Positions 1 through 6,754 of a DNA stretch of 55,883 nt are shown here, piece by piece. The stretch is from Ameyamaea chiangmaiensis. GTDB lineage: Bacteria; Pseudomonadota; Alphaproteobacteria; Acetobacterales; Acetobacteraceae. The notes under the pieces are model-generated. The model was not told where the DNA came from and did not search any database. It saw nothing but the letters and a program-made list of their open reading frames with translations. The translations under genes were made by a program, and so were the position numbers. The first letter of the stretch is position 1; every line of letters starts with the position of its first letter. Location of the stretch: positions 1-55,883 of the forward strand of contig NZ_JABXXR010000007.1 of NCBI RefSeq assembly GCF_013376175.1. Reading direction: 5' to 3'.

Positions 1-1
1 G

Positions 2-724
2 GTGGGCGGCAAGAGCGCGGCGGTGGCCGCCGCCCTGCGTGCGCCGGACCGGCCCGTGATCCAGGTGCAGAACCCGCGCATGGCGCTGTCGAAATTCGAT
101 CTGGTGATCGCCAACCGCCATGACGAGATTTCCGGCCCGAACGTCGTCCTGACCCGGACGGCGCTGCATCAGGTGACGCCGGACGTCCTGGCCGAGGCCC
201 GCGCGGTCTGGGCGCCGCGTCTGGCGCATCTTCCGCGCCCGCTGGTCGCCTGTCTGGTGGGCGGGACGAATGGCCGTTACACGCTCGACCCCACGGCGGC
301 CGAGGTTCTGGCCCAGGGACTGCGCGAGGTGATGGAGTTTGATCGCGCCGGTCTGGTGGTCACGCCCTCTCGCCGTACTGATCCCGTGGTCCGGCAGCTT
401 CTGGAAGAAAGGCTGTCACCGCGCGGGGCGTGGGTCTGGGATATGACCGGCGAGAACCCGTATCTGGGGCTGTTGGCCTGCGCGGATCGGATTCTGGTGA
501 CGATCGACTCGGTCTCGATGATATCGGAAGCGGTGGCGACGTGTGCGCCGGTTCATGTCATCCGTTTGCCGGGCACGTCACGCCGGATCGAGTTGTTCGT
601 CCGCGAACTGACTCTCGCCGGGCGTGTCCGTCTCTTTGACGGTCGTGCGGAGGACTGGCCGGTCGAGCCGCTGGACGATACGCCACTGGCCGCGGCCGCG
701 ATGCGCCGCCTTCTGGGGGAGTGA
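2..724 (+). CDS. ELM1/DUF1022-family protein, 5'-truncated by the window edge
   Basis: The frame is open from the first bases and ends at 724, so only the C-terminal 240 residues are visible of a family usually a little over 300 residues long. The segments VIQVQNPRM, DEISGPNVVLTRTALHQVTP, LVGGTNGRY and TIDSVSMISEA match my recollection of the ELM1-like (DUF1022) family, named after plant mitochondrial fission ELM1. In bacteria the family has a glycosyltransferase-B-like look and an unproven role. It ends 3 bp before the next gene, suggesting an operon. The family assignment is fairly firm; the function is unknown. Confidence 0.75.
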   Translation: MGGKSAAVAAALRAPDRPVIQVQNPRMALSKFDLVIANRHDEISGPNVVLTRTALHQVTPDVLAEARAVWAPRLAHLPRPLVACLVGGTNGRYTLDPTAAEVLAQGLREVMEFDRAGLVVTPSRRTDPVVRQLLEERLSPRGAWVWDMTGENPYLGLLACADRILVTIDSVSMISEAVATCAPVHVIRLPGTSRRIELFVRELTLAGRVRLFDGRAEDWPVEPLDDTPLAAAAMRRLLGE

Positions 725-727
725 GGA

Positions 728-2617
728 ATGCTCGATATTCGCACCTATGATGCCGCGCATGGCGGCAATGCCCTCTACAAGGCGCTGGCGCATCCGCTGG
801 CGGCCGAGGGTCTTGCGGCCCTGGCCGGGCGTCTGTCGGCCAGCGGCCCGTTCGCGGTCTACGATCCCGAGGGTTTCGCCCGGATGCTGTTCGCCCTGCA
901 CCCCGAACTGGTGCCCGACGCGGGCGTCTTCGTGCATGACATCGATCGCGTGGGTGAGGTCATTGCCGGAGCCGCGCCCGCCCGTGCGCTGACGGAACTG
1001 CCGCAGGCCGATGCGGCCACCGTCCTGATCGCGTCCTTCGACGACGGGCGGATGCTGCCGCGGGTGCGACCGCTGCTGCCGAACGGCGCGGCGCTGGAGA
1101 CGCTGACGGCGGCGCGCATTCCCGATGCGATGCTCAGCGTGCCGCGCGCCTATCTCGATCGGCTGAATTTCGCCACGAATTACGCCTTTTTCCGCGATGC
1201 GGACGGGCTCTCCACACGTCTGGTCACCGCCAATTACTGGGCGAACTACGACGCTCCGGCGGTGCAGCTGTGGCTTCGGCTGTTCGATGAGGCAGGGGCC
1301 GTGCTGTGCACGTGGGAGCAGTCCGTGCCGACGGGACCAGCCGGAATCGTGATCGACAGCGCGCAGGTCAGGGCCCGCTTCGGGTTGGGCGCGTTCACCG
1401 GGCAGTTGTTCGTCCATGCCATCGGCGTACGTGGCCATGATGTCGTGAAATACGCGCTCGAAACCTATGGGAATGACGGCAATCCCAGCCTGTCGGTGAC
1501 GCACGATGCCAATGCGTGGCCGTCCGACCGCTATGCCAACCTGCCAGCGCCCGCGCCGGGCGAGCATGTGGTGCTGTGGCTGCAGAACAGCCACGCGCGG
1601 CCGATCGTGCCCGGTGACCTCGCGCTCAATCGCATGGGAACGGATGAACAGGTGCCTGTGCCGGTCGGGATCGGGCCCTATGCCACGCTTGCGCTCGATG
1701 TCGGCGCGCTGGTTCCCGACCTTGCGTGGCCCGCGCAGATCGAGGTGCGCACCGGGCGCCATGTCGTGCGTCCCCGTTATGAGATCACGGCCGACCGCCG
1801 CACGCGCATCGCCCACCTGAACGTCGAACGGAACGACCTGCGGCCGGAACCCGCGATCCGCGCGTTGCCGGAGGCGGCGTTCGGGCGGGGCTTTCTGCTG
1901 CCCTTTCCCATCCTCGATCCGAAGCGTTATCGCTCGATCGTGCTGCCCGCCCCGATGTCTGAGGCACTCGAGACCCTGCCAGTGCGGATCGACTGTTTCG
2001 ATGCGGACGGCCGCCCGACCGCAAGCCGCTTTCTCGGCTGCCTGCCGCGCAATCACGCCGAGGCGCCGGACATGGCCGACTGGGTGGACGAGGCTGGACA
2101 TGGCGAACTGGTCTACGATTTTCGCGATGGCGGTGACGCCGACGGCTGGCTGCACACGCTGGTGCGTTACCACGACCGGCACTCCGGTCATGCCGCCGAA
2201 AGCAGCTTTGGCGCACATATCTTCAACACGCTGATGACCTGGCGGTCCGAGCCGCAGTCCTACAGCGGGCCCGCGCCCGGGTTGACCACGCGTCTGTTTC
2301 TCAAGCTCGGCCGGCCCGACGCGGACAGTTTTGCGTGGCTGATCTATCCGGTGTCGCGCAACTGGCACGCGTTTTCGGACACGGGCCTGACGCTGCATGA
2401 TGGATCGGGCGCCGAAATCGCGCAGGCGACCCTGAAGATTCCCGCATCGGGATCGCGCATGGTGCGCCCGGGCACCCTGTTCGGACACGCGGCGCTCGCA
2501 CGCGCGGGCGAGGATGGTTATGTGCTGATCCGCGATCTGACCTGCCGCCTGTTCGGCTATCACGGCGTGATGGACGATGGCGGCCGCTTTTCGCTCGATC
2601 ACATGTTCGGGTTCTGA
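728..2617 (+). CDS. Conserved hypothetical protein, 629 aa
   Basis: A long, high-G+C reading frame that starts 3 bp after the ELM1-like gene behind a GGGGGAGTGAGGA ribosome-binding stretch. No signal peptide or membrane segment is visible. The middle and C-terminal parts look beta-rich, with many short aromatic strands (around residues 165-260 and 470-620). I do not recognise the family. The tight spacing suggests a shared function with the upstream gene, perhaps in cell-surface or polysaccharide metabolism, but that is inference. An antisense frame of 674 codons covers it and was discarded as a codon-bias shadow. Confidence 0.7.
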   Translation: MLDIRTYDAAHGGNALYKALAHPLAAEGLAALAGRLSASGPFAVYDPEGFARMLFALHPELVPDAGVFVHDIDRVGEVIAGAAPARALTELPQADAATVLIASFDDGRMLPRVRPLLPNGAALETLTAARIPDAMLSVPRAYLDRLNFATNYAFFRDADGLSTRLVTANYWANYDAPAVQLWLRLFDEAGAVLCTWEQSVPTGPAGIVIDSAQVRARFGLGAFTGQLFVHAIGVRGHDVVKYALETYGNDGNPSLSVTHDANAWPSDRYANLPAPAPGEHVVLWLQNSHARPIVPGDLALNRMGTDEQVPVPVGIGPYATLALDVGALVPDLAWPAQIEVRTGRHVVRPRYEITADRRTRIAHLNVERNDLRPEPAIRALPEAAFGRGFLLPFPILDPKRYRSIVLPAPMSEALETLPVRIDCFDADGRPTASRFLGCLPRNHAEAPDMADWVDEAGHGELVYDFRDGGDADGWLHTLVRYHDRHSGHAAESSFGAHIFNTLMTWRSEPQSYSGPAPGLTTRLFLKLGRPDADSFAWLIYPVSRNWHAFSDTGLTLHDGSGAEIAQATLKIPASGSRMVRPGTLFGHAALARAGEDGYVLIRDLTCRLFGYHGVMDDGGRFSLDHMFGF

Positions 2618-2655
2618 AAAAGCGACAGAAACGACGAAGCGGGGGGTGAAGGTGC

Positions 2656-2684
2656 TTGTCAGCCCCGTCCACCCTTGCTAGAAG
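2656..2684 (+). promoter_or_regulatory. Putative promoter of tRNA-Val
   Basis: TTGTCA at 2656-2661 and TAGAAG at 2679-2684 are separated by 17 bp and end 13 bp before the mature tRNA start. This is the spacing expected of a sigma-70 promoter for a tRNA gene. It lies on the host side of attL, so the tRNA keeps its own promoter in the lysogen. Confidence 0.5.
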
Positions 2685-2697
2685 GCGCGCATCGGAT

Positions 2698-2772
2698 GGG
2701 TGCGTAGCTCAGCGGTAGAGCATCGCCTTCACACGGCGGGGGTCACAGGTTCAATCCCTGTCGCACCCACCA
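2698..2772 (+). tRNA. tRNA-Val (anticodon CAC)
   Basis: A 75-nt cloverleaf with encoded CCA. The acceptor stem GGGTGCG pairs with CGCACCC, the D-arm is GCTCAGCGGTAGAGC, the anticodon loop is TTCACAC with anticodon CAC, the T-arm contains GGTTCAATCC, and ACCA is at the 3' end. CAC reads GUG (valine). The 3' part of the gene from the D-arm onward is the prophage attachment core. The resident gene is intact because the core restores the same 3' end after integration. Confidence 0.95.
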
Positions 2773-2777
2773 TCCGA
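2720..2777. repeat. attL core (58 bp)
   Basis: The sequence from the end of the D-arm of tRNA-Val through CCA and on into ATCCGA is identical to 41412-41469. The two copies diverge at once on both sides (CTCCC against TTTCA on the right). Overlap with a tRNA 3' half is typical of tyrosine-recombinase phages. Confidence 0.93.
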
Positions 2778-2876
2778 CTCCCGGTTTTCTGCGATATTTT
2801 GGTTCCGTAGGCGCAGCCGTTGCGTTCTTTTCGGGCCATTCCGGTACGCTGAGGGCCGCCCCGAATCACCAAAATC

Positions 2877-2894
2877 CGTGCCAAATCCGTGCCA
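2877..2894 (+). repeat. Putative integrase arm-type repeat, left arm
   Basis: CGTGCCAAATCCGTGCCA lies 100 bp inside attL. The identical 18-mer lies at 41341-41358, 54 bp inside attR, in the same orientation. It contains CGTGCCA twice at an 11-bp step, and a further AAATCCGTGCCA starts at 2872. Short repeats flanking the core at both ends are what tyrosine-integrase arm sites look like; binding itself is inferred. Confidence 0.55.
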
Positions 2895-3242
2895 CTAAAT
2901 GGGCGCGACTCGCGACGACATTCCCCTTGTACTCCACCCCCGACCCATGCGATTCTGCGCGGGTTGCGGCAGCCCGGATGGACGGGCGGTGTTCAGTAGC
3001 GTTGGGCGGCTGTGACCCCATGGCCGAGTAGGATGTCGATATCGGGCCCGGACGACGCACATACCCAACAGCCGGTATCAAGCCCGGCCCGCAGCACCCC
3101 TCCCTCGCGCGCTGCTATATTAGGGTGTGGCGCGTGAGGGAGGGATTCCCGTTGTGTATCAACGGTGAGCATCAACAGCGCTTGTGTATCGCGAAGCAGC
3201 GTTTTGTGAGAGACAAACGCCAACTTGTAAGGATTGCTTACA

Positions 3243-3277
3243 GGTTCAACTGTCCGGAAATTCCGGATGGTTGAACC
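3243..3277. repeat. 35-bp inverted repeat near the left prophage end
   Basis: The outer arms GGTTCAAC and GTTGAACC and the inner arms TCCGGAA and TTCCGGA are perfect complements around a single central A. Only the two TG dinucleotides between arms are mismatched. There is no T-run beside it, so it does not look like an intrinsic terminator. A protein-binding palindrome or cruciform near the attachment region is possible. Confidence 0.6.
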
Positions 3278-3515
3278 GACTACGAATCAAAACAAAATGT
3301 GAACGGAAAGAGTGCGACTCGGGGCTAACCCCTTGTTTATGAGTCACAAAACATTTATTCGGAGATTTGATACGCGAAGAGGCCGGATTGCAGTCCGACC
3401 CCTTCAGCCACCACGCGCTCGAACCGCCCGGTGGGATACCGCTGCGTAACACGCCGTGTTTAGCGGAGTGAAGCGGAATTGGTCAAGGGCGGCTCTTTTT
3501 CCTTGAAAGACCTCT

Positions 3516-3725
3516 ATGCCGACCTTCCCCGCTTCAACATCTGTTGCCAGCGCAGACTACAACCCGGCCACACGTGTTCTTACGATCCAATTCAGGGGAA
3601 GTGGCAAGCATTACAGCTATCACGGCGTTCCTCAGCCCGTTTACGATGGACTGCTGAACGCCTCGTCGAAAGGACGATATTACGATGCCTTCATCAAGGG
3701 CCGCTATACCTTCAGTCGATATTGA
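3516..3725 (+). CDS. KTSC-domain protein, 69 aa
   Basis: The protein has the layout of KTSC domains, small folds often found in phages and sometimes fused to nucleases or lysyl-tRNA-synthetase-like proteins: an N-terminal strand with SVASADYNPATRVLTIQF, then YSYHGVPQPVYDGLLNASSKGRYYDAFIKGRY. The function is unknown, with a nucleic-acid-related role suggested for the family. It is transcribed towards the lysis operon and its last 14 bp overlap the end of the neighbouring minus-strand gene. It could be a lysogen-expressed extra gene. Confidence 0.75.
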   Translation: MPTFPASTSVASADYNPATRVLTIQFRGSGKHYSYHGVPQPVYDGLLNASSKGRYYDAFIKGRYTFSRY

Positions 3726-4002
3726 CTGTCACGGTGGCGGGCCCTGACCGATCGCAAGCAACAGCGCCGTTGATCGTTACGACGATACGATCTTCGGGGC
3801 TAACGGAGCGAAGCGTGGATACGCCTTCCCGGCTGGAAAGTTCGCCTTGGATAGCGTGCGTGTAAAAGCCTTCAAGACCGATGCCGGATGACCCTTGCTT
3901 CTTGTCGATGGCCGCCTCATAGCCCCCACAATCGCAAGGCCCCGGTTCCATTGCCGGACCATTGTGAACGGCACAATCGGACCAGTGCTTCATCGTGCTC
4001 AC
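3712..4002 (-). CDS. Small phage protein with CxxH/CxC cysteine cluster, 96 aa
   Basis: Starts at GTG 4002, overlapping the TGA of the upstream gene in a GTGA junction, which supports translational coupling. The N-terminus holds C-A-V-H near residues 10-13 and C-D-C near 23-25, a possible metal site. The rest is beta-rich (RIVVTINGAVACDR, ATVTVNID). It is the last gene of the leftward operon. The family is not recognised. Confidence 0.6.
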   Translation of the reverse strand: MSTMKHWSDCAVHNGPAMEPGPCDCGGYEAAIDKKQGSSGIGLEGFYTHAIQGELSSREGVSTLRSVSPEDRIVVTINGAVACDRSGPATVTVNID

Positions 4003-4763
4003 CCCGCCAGATACTCCCTATTCGCCTCGACCAGCGCACCCCAGTCCCCGCCCATAAGCGTCATCCCCGACGCCGGGACCAACTGCCGCCATGCAACGCC
4101 GTGGCACTCCATGATCCGCGACCGGACCCAGCGCCACGTCGCCTGACGGATCGTCCCCCACGTCAGCAGTGAGACCAGATCGGTATCCGCCGTCCCGGTG
4201 TAACCCCACGCGAGAAGACAGTGGCCGCCCCATGACCCCGGCGTCTGATCGCCCGGCGTCGTGGTGTCGAGCACGCCGTCGCCCTGATCCGCGATGGCCA
4301 GTTGCACGCCCAGATACGCAGCCCCCATCGACGCCATGATGTTGCGCATGCCGTTGAAGTCGTCGGGCTCGGCCGTCCCCCAGATCGGGAACAGGGTCTC
4401 GTTCTCCAGCGCGTAGCCATTGCGGCTGGCGTAGGTCAGCACGTCGGACTCGATGCCGCCCTGGTCGGTGCTCGGATCGGCGGGGGTGTAGCCGGTCGAC
4501 CGCTCGTAGAACTGGATCGCGTCCGCAGTACGGACACCCACCTGAAAGCCGCCCAGCGCAGCCGTCGCGCGGATATGGTTGCCGAGCCCGGCCGACGTGC
4601 AGTCGCCGAGCGTGTCGTTCCCCAGCATCAGCGGGGCCGGGTCGATGTGGTCGCGCAGCAGCCGGGGCGGGGCCTGCCGGGCCATCATGCGCAGGGATGG
4701 CGCAAGGCGCGGCTGTCCTGGGCGGACCTGCGCGGGCAGGGCGCCGAGTTGGGGAAGTGTCAT
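3999..4763 (-). CDS. Papain-like (C1/C39-type) cysteine-peptidase-fold protein in the lysis region, 254 aa
   Basis: The segment NDTLGDCTSAG places a candidate nucleophile at Cys55 at a helix start. GSWGGHCLLAWGY gives a candidate His181, and LLTWGT at 199-204 matches the position of the NSWG motif of papain-fold enzymes. The expected Asn before Ser-Trp-Gly is a Leu here, so the third catalytic residue is uncertain. No signal peptide is visible. The gene lies after a permuted papain-like gene and is coupled to it (4760-4763 overlap), suggesting peptidoglycan cross-link cleavage or host-protein processing. It could also be a catalytically dead binding protein. Confidence 0.6.
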   Translation of the reverse strand: MTLPQLGALPAQVRPGQPRLAPSLRMMARQAPPRLLRDHIDPAPLMLGNDTLGDCTSAGLGNHIRATAALGGFQVGVRTADAIQFYERSTGYTPADPSTDQGGIESDVLTYASRNGYALENETLFPIWGTAEPDDFNGMRNIMASMGAAYLGVQLAIADQGDGVLDTTTPGDQTPGSWGGHCLLAWGYTGTADTDLVSLLTWGTIRQATWRWVRSRIMECHGVAWRQLVPASGMTLMGGDWGALVEANREYLAG

Positions 4764-5287
4764 GGGTTCACCTTGGGTGCGCGGACAGTCACGGCTGGAC
4801 GCTGTGCGCGGGCGAGACGCGCTGTTCCCGCCGGCGGCTCGGCAATGCGGCCTGCGCGGTAGAGATCATTGAGAAGCTGCTCGCCAGTGATGAGGCGTTT
4901 GCTCTGCTGAAAAACGCCAGCAGCCGCCAGAGCGTCCGCGACGTATTCGAAGCAGTAGACGTGCCCAGGCCGCTGCATGCGCTCGATGCGGAAGGCCCAG
5001 CCGAGCATGGCGAGTACGTCGTAATCGCTCCCGACCATGGACCGGCAGTAGGCGAGGGCGCGCGCGGCTTCGTCATCGGACAGGCGAACCTCCAGCGCGA
5101 GCCCCTGGCGCGGCGGCATGCCGAACGCCGGGTCGTTCTCGGCCACGGCCACGATGTGCGGGAACGTCGCGCTGTAGATCAGGCCGCCCAGTTCAATCGT
5201 GGCGTGGCTGTAGTCGGACTCCAGCCGCCAGCAGATCAGGCGGCCGAAGGTGTCGCTCGGGTGATAGAGCCGAACGACCGCTGTCAT
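4760..5287 (-). CDS. Permuted NlpC/P60-like (YiiX/LRAT-type) papain-fold protein, 175 aa
   Basis: SDYSHATIEL near residues 24-33 carries the His (28) and an acidic residue (Glu32). RPGHVYCFEYVADAL near 106-120 carries the Cys (112) at a helix start. The order His before Cys is the circularly permuted NlpC/P60 arrangement seen in YiiX/YebB-like proteins. Such proteins cut peptide or amide bonds, in phages usually in peptidoglycan stem peptides. Overlapping starts with both neighbours (5284-5287 and 4760-4763) put it in the lysis operon. The fold is fairly confident; the substrate is inferred. Confidence 0.65.
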   Translation of the reverse strand: MTAVVRLYHPSDTFGRLICWRLESDYSHATIELGGLIYSATFPHIVAVAENDPAFGMPPRQGLALEVRLSDDEAARALAYCRSMVGSDYDVLAMLGWAFRIERMQRPGHVYCFEYVADALAAAGVFQQSKRLITGEQLLNDLYRAGRIAEPPAGTARLARAQRPAVTVRAPKVNP

Positions 5288-5850
5288 ACGGCCACGTGCA
5301 GGATGGCCAGCGCCTGCGCCTCGGTCATGGTCGCGCCGACGCGCCGGGCCGTCACGACGCCGAGCAGGCCTTCGAACACCGACACGACCGTCTGGAGCGC
5401 GTCGAGCGCCGTCGTGGCGGTCGACAGGGCCGACGATCCCACTTTCGTGTTCGCGCCGCTGACGGCGGCCGCCAGGTCAGACGCCACCGCCTTCAGGTCG
5501 GCGAGAACGCTGTCGATCGCCGTCTTGAACGACGTGCTGTCATACGTGACGGTGACGCTCGATCCGGCAGCCGTCGAGAACGCCGCCAGCGACGCCGACA
5601 GGGCAACGGCCGCTGCCTCGATCCCCGCGACGGCCGGCGCACCGATGGCGCTGGCAATCGCCGCCACTGACAGGATGGTCGATACCGCGTTGAGGCCGGC
5701 GGCCCCGTACGCCTTCACCTTGGCGACGTTGACGGTGATGGTCGTCACGTTGCCGTCCCGGGTGATGGTGCAGGCCGCAAGAGCCGTAGCACCCGCCAGA
5801 GCAGCGAGACCACGAAACGCGGTGCGGCGGGAAAGCATGAGTTCAGACAT
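5284..5850 (-). CDS. Putative phage lipoprotein with RR-type signal, 188 aa
   Basis: The ATG at 5850 is preferred over an upstream frame extension because it overlaps the stop of the previous gene by 8 bp and gives a clean signal sequence: SRRTAFRGLAALAGATALAAC, with a lipobox LAAC (Cys27) and a twin-arginine-like n-region. The mature part is alanine/serine/threonine-rich, predicted helical, and low in charge. Its place beside endolysin and holin candidates suggests an outer-membrane disruption role such as an o-spanin. It is longer than most spanins, so this is tentative. Confidence 0.55.
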   Translation of the reverse strand: MSELMLSRRTAFRGLAALAGATALAACTITRDGNVTTITVNVAKVKAYGAAGLNAVSTILSVAAIASAIGAPAVAGIEAAAVALSASLAAFSTAAGSSVTVTYDSTSFKTAIDSVLADLKAVASDLAAAVSGANTKVGSSALSTATTALDALQTVVSVFEGLLGVVTARRVGATMTEAQALAILHVAV

Positions 5851-6043
5851 GGCCGATATCCTTCTTGCTGGCATCATCTGCATTCGCGGCATGTCCGCCG
5901 TTCTGCGCGATCTGATTGACGAGGTTGTAAATGGGCAGCCACTTGCTGCCGTCTGCCGGGCGCGGCCAGAACCGCGCGACTACGGCACAGACGGACACGC
6001 AGGCCGTGCCGATCAGGGCAACGTCGGAAGCATTGAGGCTCAC
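5843..6043 (-). CDS. Small single-TM phage membrane protein, 66 aa
   Basis: Starts at GTG 6043, forming a GTGA overlap with the endolysin stop at 6042-6040. It ends 8 bp inside the start of the lipoprotein gene. One hydrophobic helix (DVALIGTACVSVCAVVARFW, residues 7-26) is followed by a polar tail. A small membrane protein directly after an endolysin gene may be a second holin, an antiholin or an i-spanin relative. The gene is supported mainly by coupling and composition. Confidence 0.6.
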   Translation of the reverse strand: MSLNASDVALIGTACVSVCAVVARFWPRPADGSKWLPIYNLVNQIAQNGGHAANADDASKKDIGHV

Positions 6044-6456
6044 AGTCCATTTCCAATCAGGCCGACGCGGTAAAACGCGTGGTGGCCAATGATGATTTGA
6101 GGGGTGCGACCGGACGCCCAGCGCGGGCGCGCGCTTGTAGTCGCGTAGTAACTGTCCGATCCTCGCGTCACATCCGGAAGCTGATGGGCCTGCGCCTTGT
6201 TCGCCATCGACAGCGCATAACGGAACAGCGGGTCTTCGTCGGTGACGGCGCGCGCTTTCGGGCCGTTCGGATCTTCGGCATCCCAGCACGAGAACTGATT
6301 CTCGCACTGGCACACACTCGCCATATCGTGCCCCCACCAACCCGGATGGTCGGCACGGTTGCGGATGACGTTCAGCACGGCCTGCATCCCGGTCGTGCCC
6401 TCGCCGCGCGCTTCGCCCCAGGCCGTACGGGCCGCGATATCGATCGGGTCGGTCAT
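6040..6456 (-). CDS. Endolysin: SleB-type cell wall hydrolase (Hydrolase_2), 138 aa
   Basis: The start at ATG 6456 overlaps the upstream stop in an ATGA junction. IAARTAWGEARGEGTTGMQAV followed by VLNVIRNRA is the hallmark of the SleB/Hydrolase_2 fold, with Glu15 as the probable catalytic acid; CENQFSCW follows as in related phage lysins. These enzymes cut glycan strands of peptidoglycan. No signal peptide is present, so export through a holin (the gene just upstream) is expected. Confidence 0.85.
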   Translation of the reverse strand: MTDPIDIAARTAWGEARGEGTTGMQAVLNVIRNRADHPGWWGHDMASVCQCENQFSCWDAEDPNGPKARAVTDEDPLFRYALSMANKAQAHQLPDVTRGSDSYYATTSARPRWASGRTPQIIIGHHAFYRVGLIGNGL

Positions 6457-6749
6457 GGCGCGGCTCCCGACAGATGGTTGATCAGGGACGCGAAGCCGGA
6501 ACAGGACGTGATCACCAGAACCCACTTCACCCAGCCACGAAGGTTTCCGATGCCGTCCACCTTCGCTTCCAGGGTCGAGAAGCCCGCGGCGATCTTCTTT
6601 TCGTTCGCATCAGCGCGTGCGCGATTCTCGCCGTGCATGATCATCATCTTGTCTGAGAGATCGCGTTGGCCCGCTCGTATCTCGGACGTTGCTGTCTCGA
6701 GATTCGAAATACGGCGCTCGTGCTCTTCGATACGGGGATCAGGTGCCAT
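6453..6749 (-). CDS. Holin-like protein: coiled coil plus one TM, 98 aa
   Basis: From ATG 6749 the protein has a charged coiled-coil N-terminus (residues 5-70: IEEHERRISNLETATSEIR and similar heptads) followed by one hydrophobic helix (WVKWVLVITSCSGFASLINHL). This is the layout of single-TM phage holin or hemolysin-XhlA-like proteins. It is coupled by ATGA to the SleB-type endolysin. An upstream extension to 6785 overlaps the fibre gene and was not preferred. Confidence 0.65.
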   Translation of the reverse strand: MAPDPRIEEHERRISNLETATSEIRAGQRDLSDKMMIMHGENRARADANEKKIAAGFSTLEAKVDGIGNLRGWVKWVLVITSCSGFASLINHLSGAAP

Positions 6750-6754
6750 GGCCG

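Larger units (their letters stand above)
2778..3515. other. Left-end non-coding region of the prophage
   Basis: About 740 bp with no convincing gene. The short frames here lack good starts, typical composition or coupling. The region holds the integrase arm-type repeats near 2877, a 35-bp inverted repeat at 3243-3277, and two copies of TTGTGTATC about 30 bp apart (near 3152 and 3182). It lies downstream of the convergent lysis operon, beyond the KTSC gene, and probably serves site-specific recombination. Confidence 0.5.

Noticed and set aside
578-2602. 674-codon antisense frame over the conserved host protein
   Set aside because: It is rich in Arg, His and Gln without any domain pattern; such mirror frames are common in high-G+C genes, and the plus frame has a proper start and operon spacing.
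3360-3460. tRNA-like text on the minus strand (GGACTGCAATCC near a GGTTCGAGC)
   Set aside because: The anticodon-like loop has 6 rather than 7 bases and the T-arm-like piece lies on the wrong side; no cloverleaf can be drawn.
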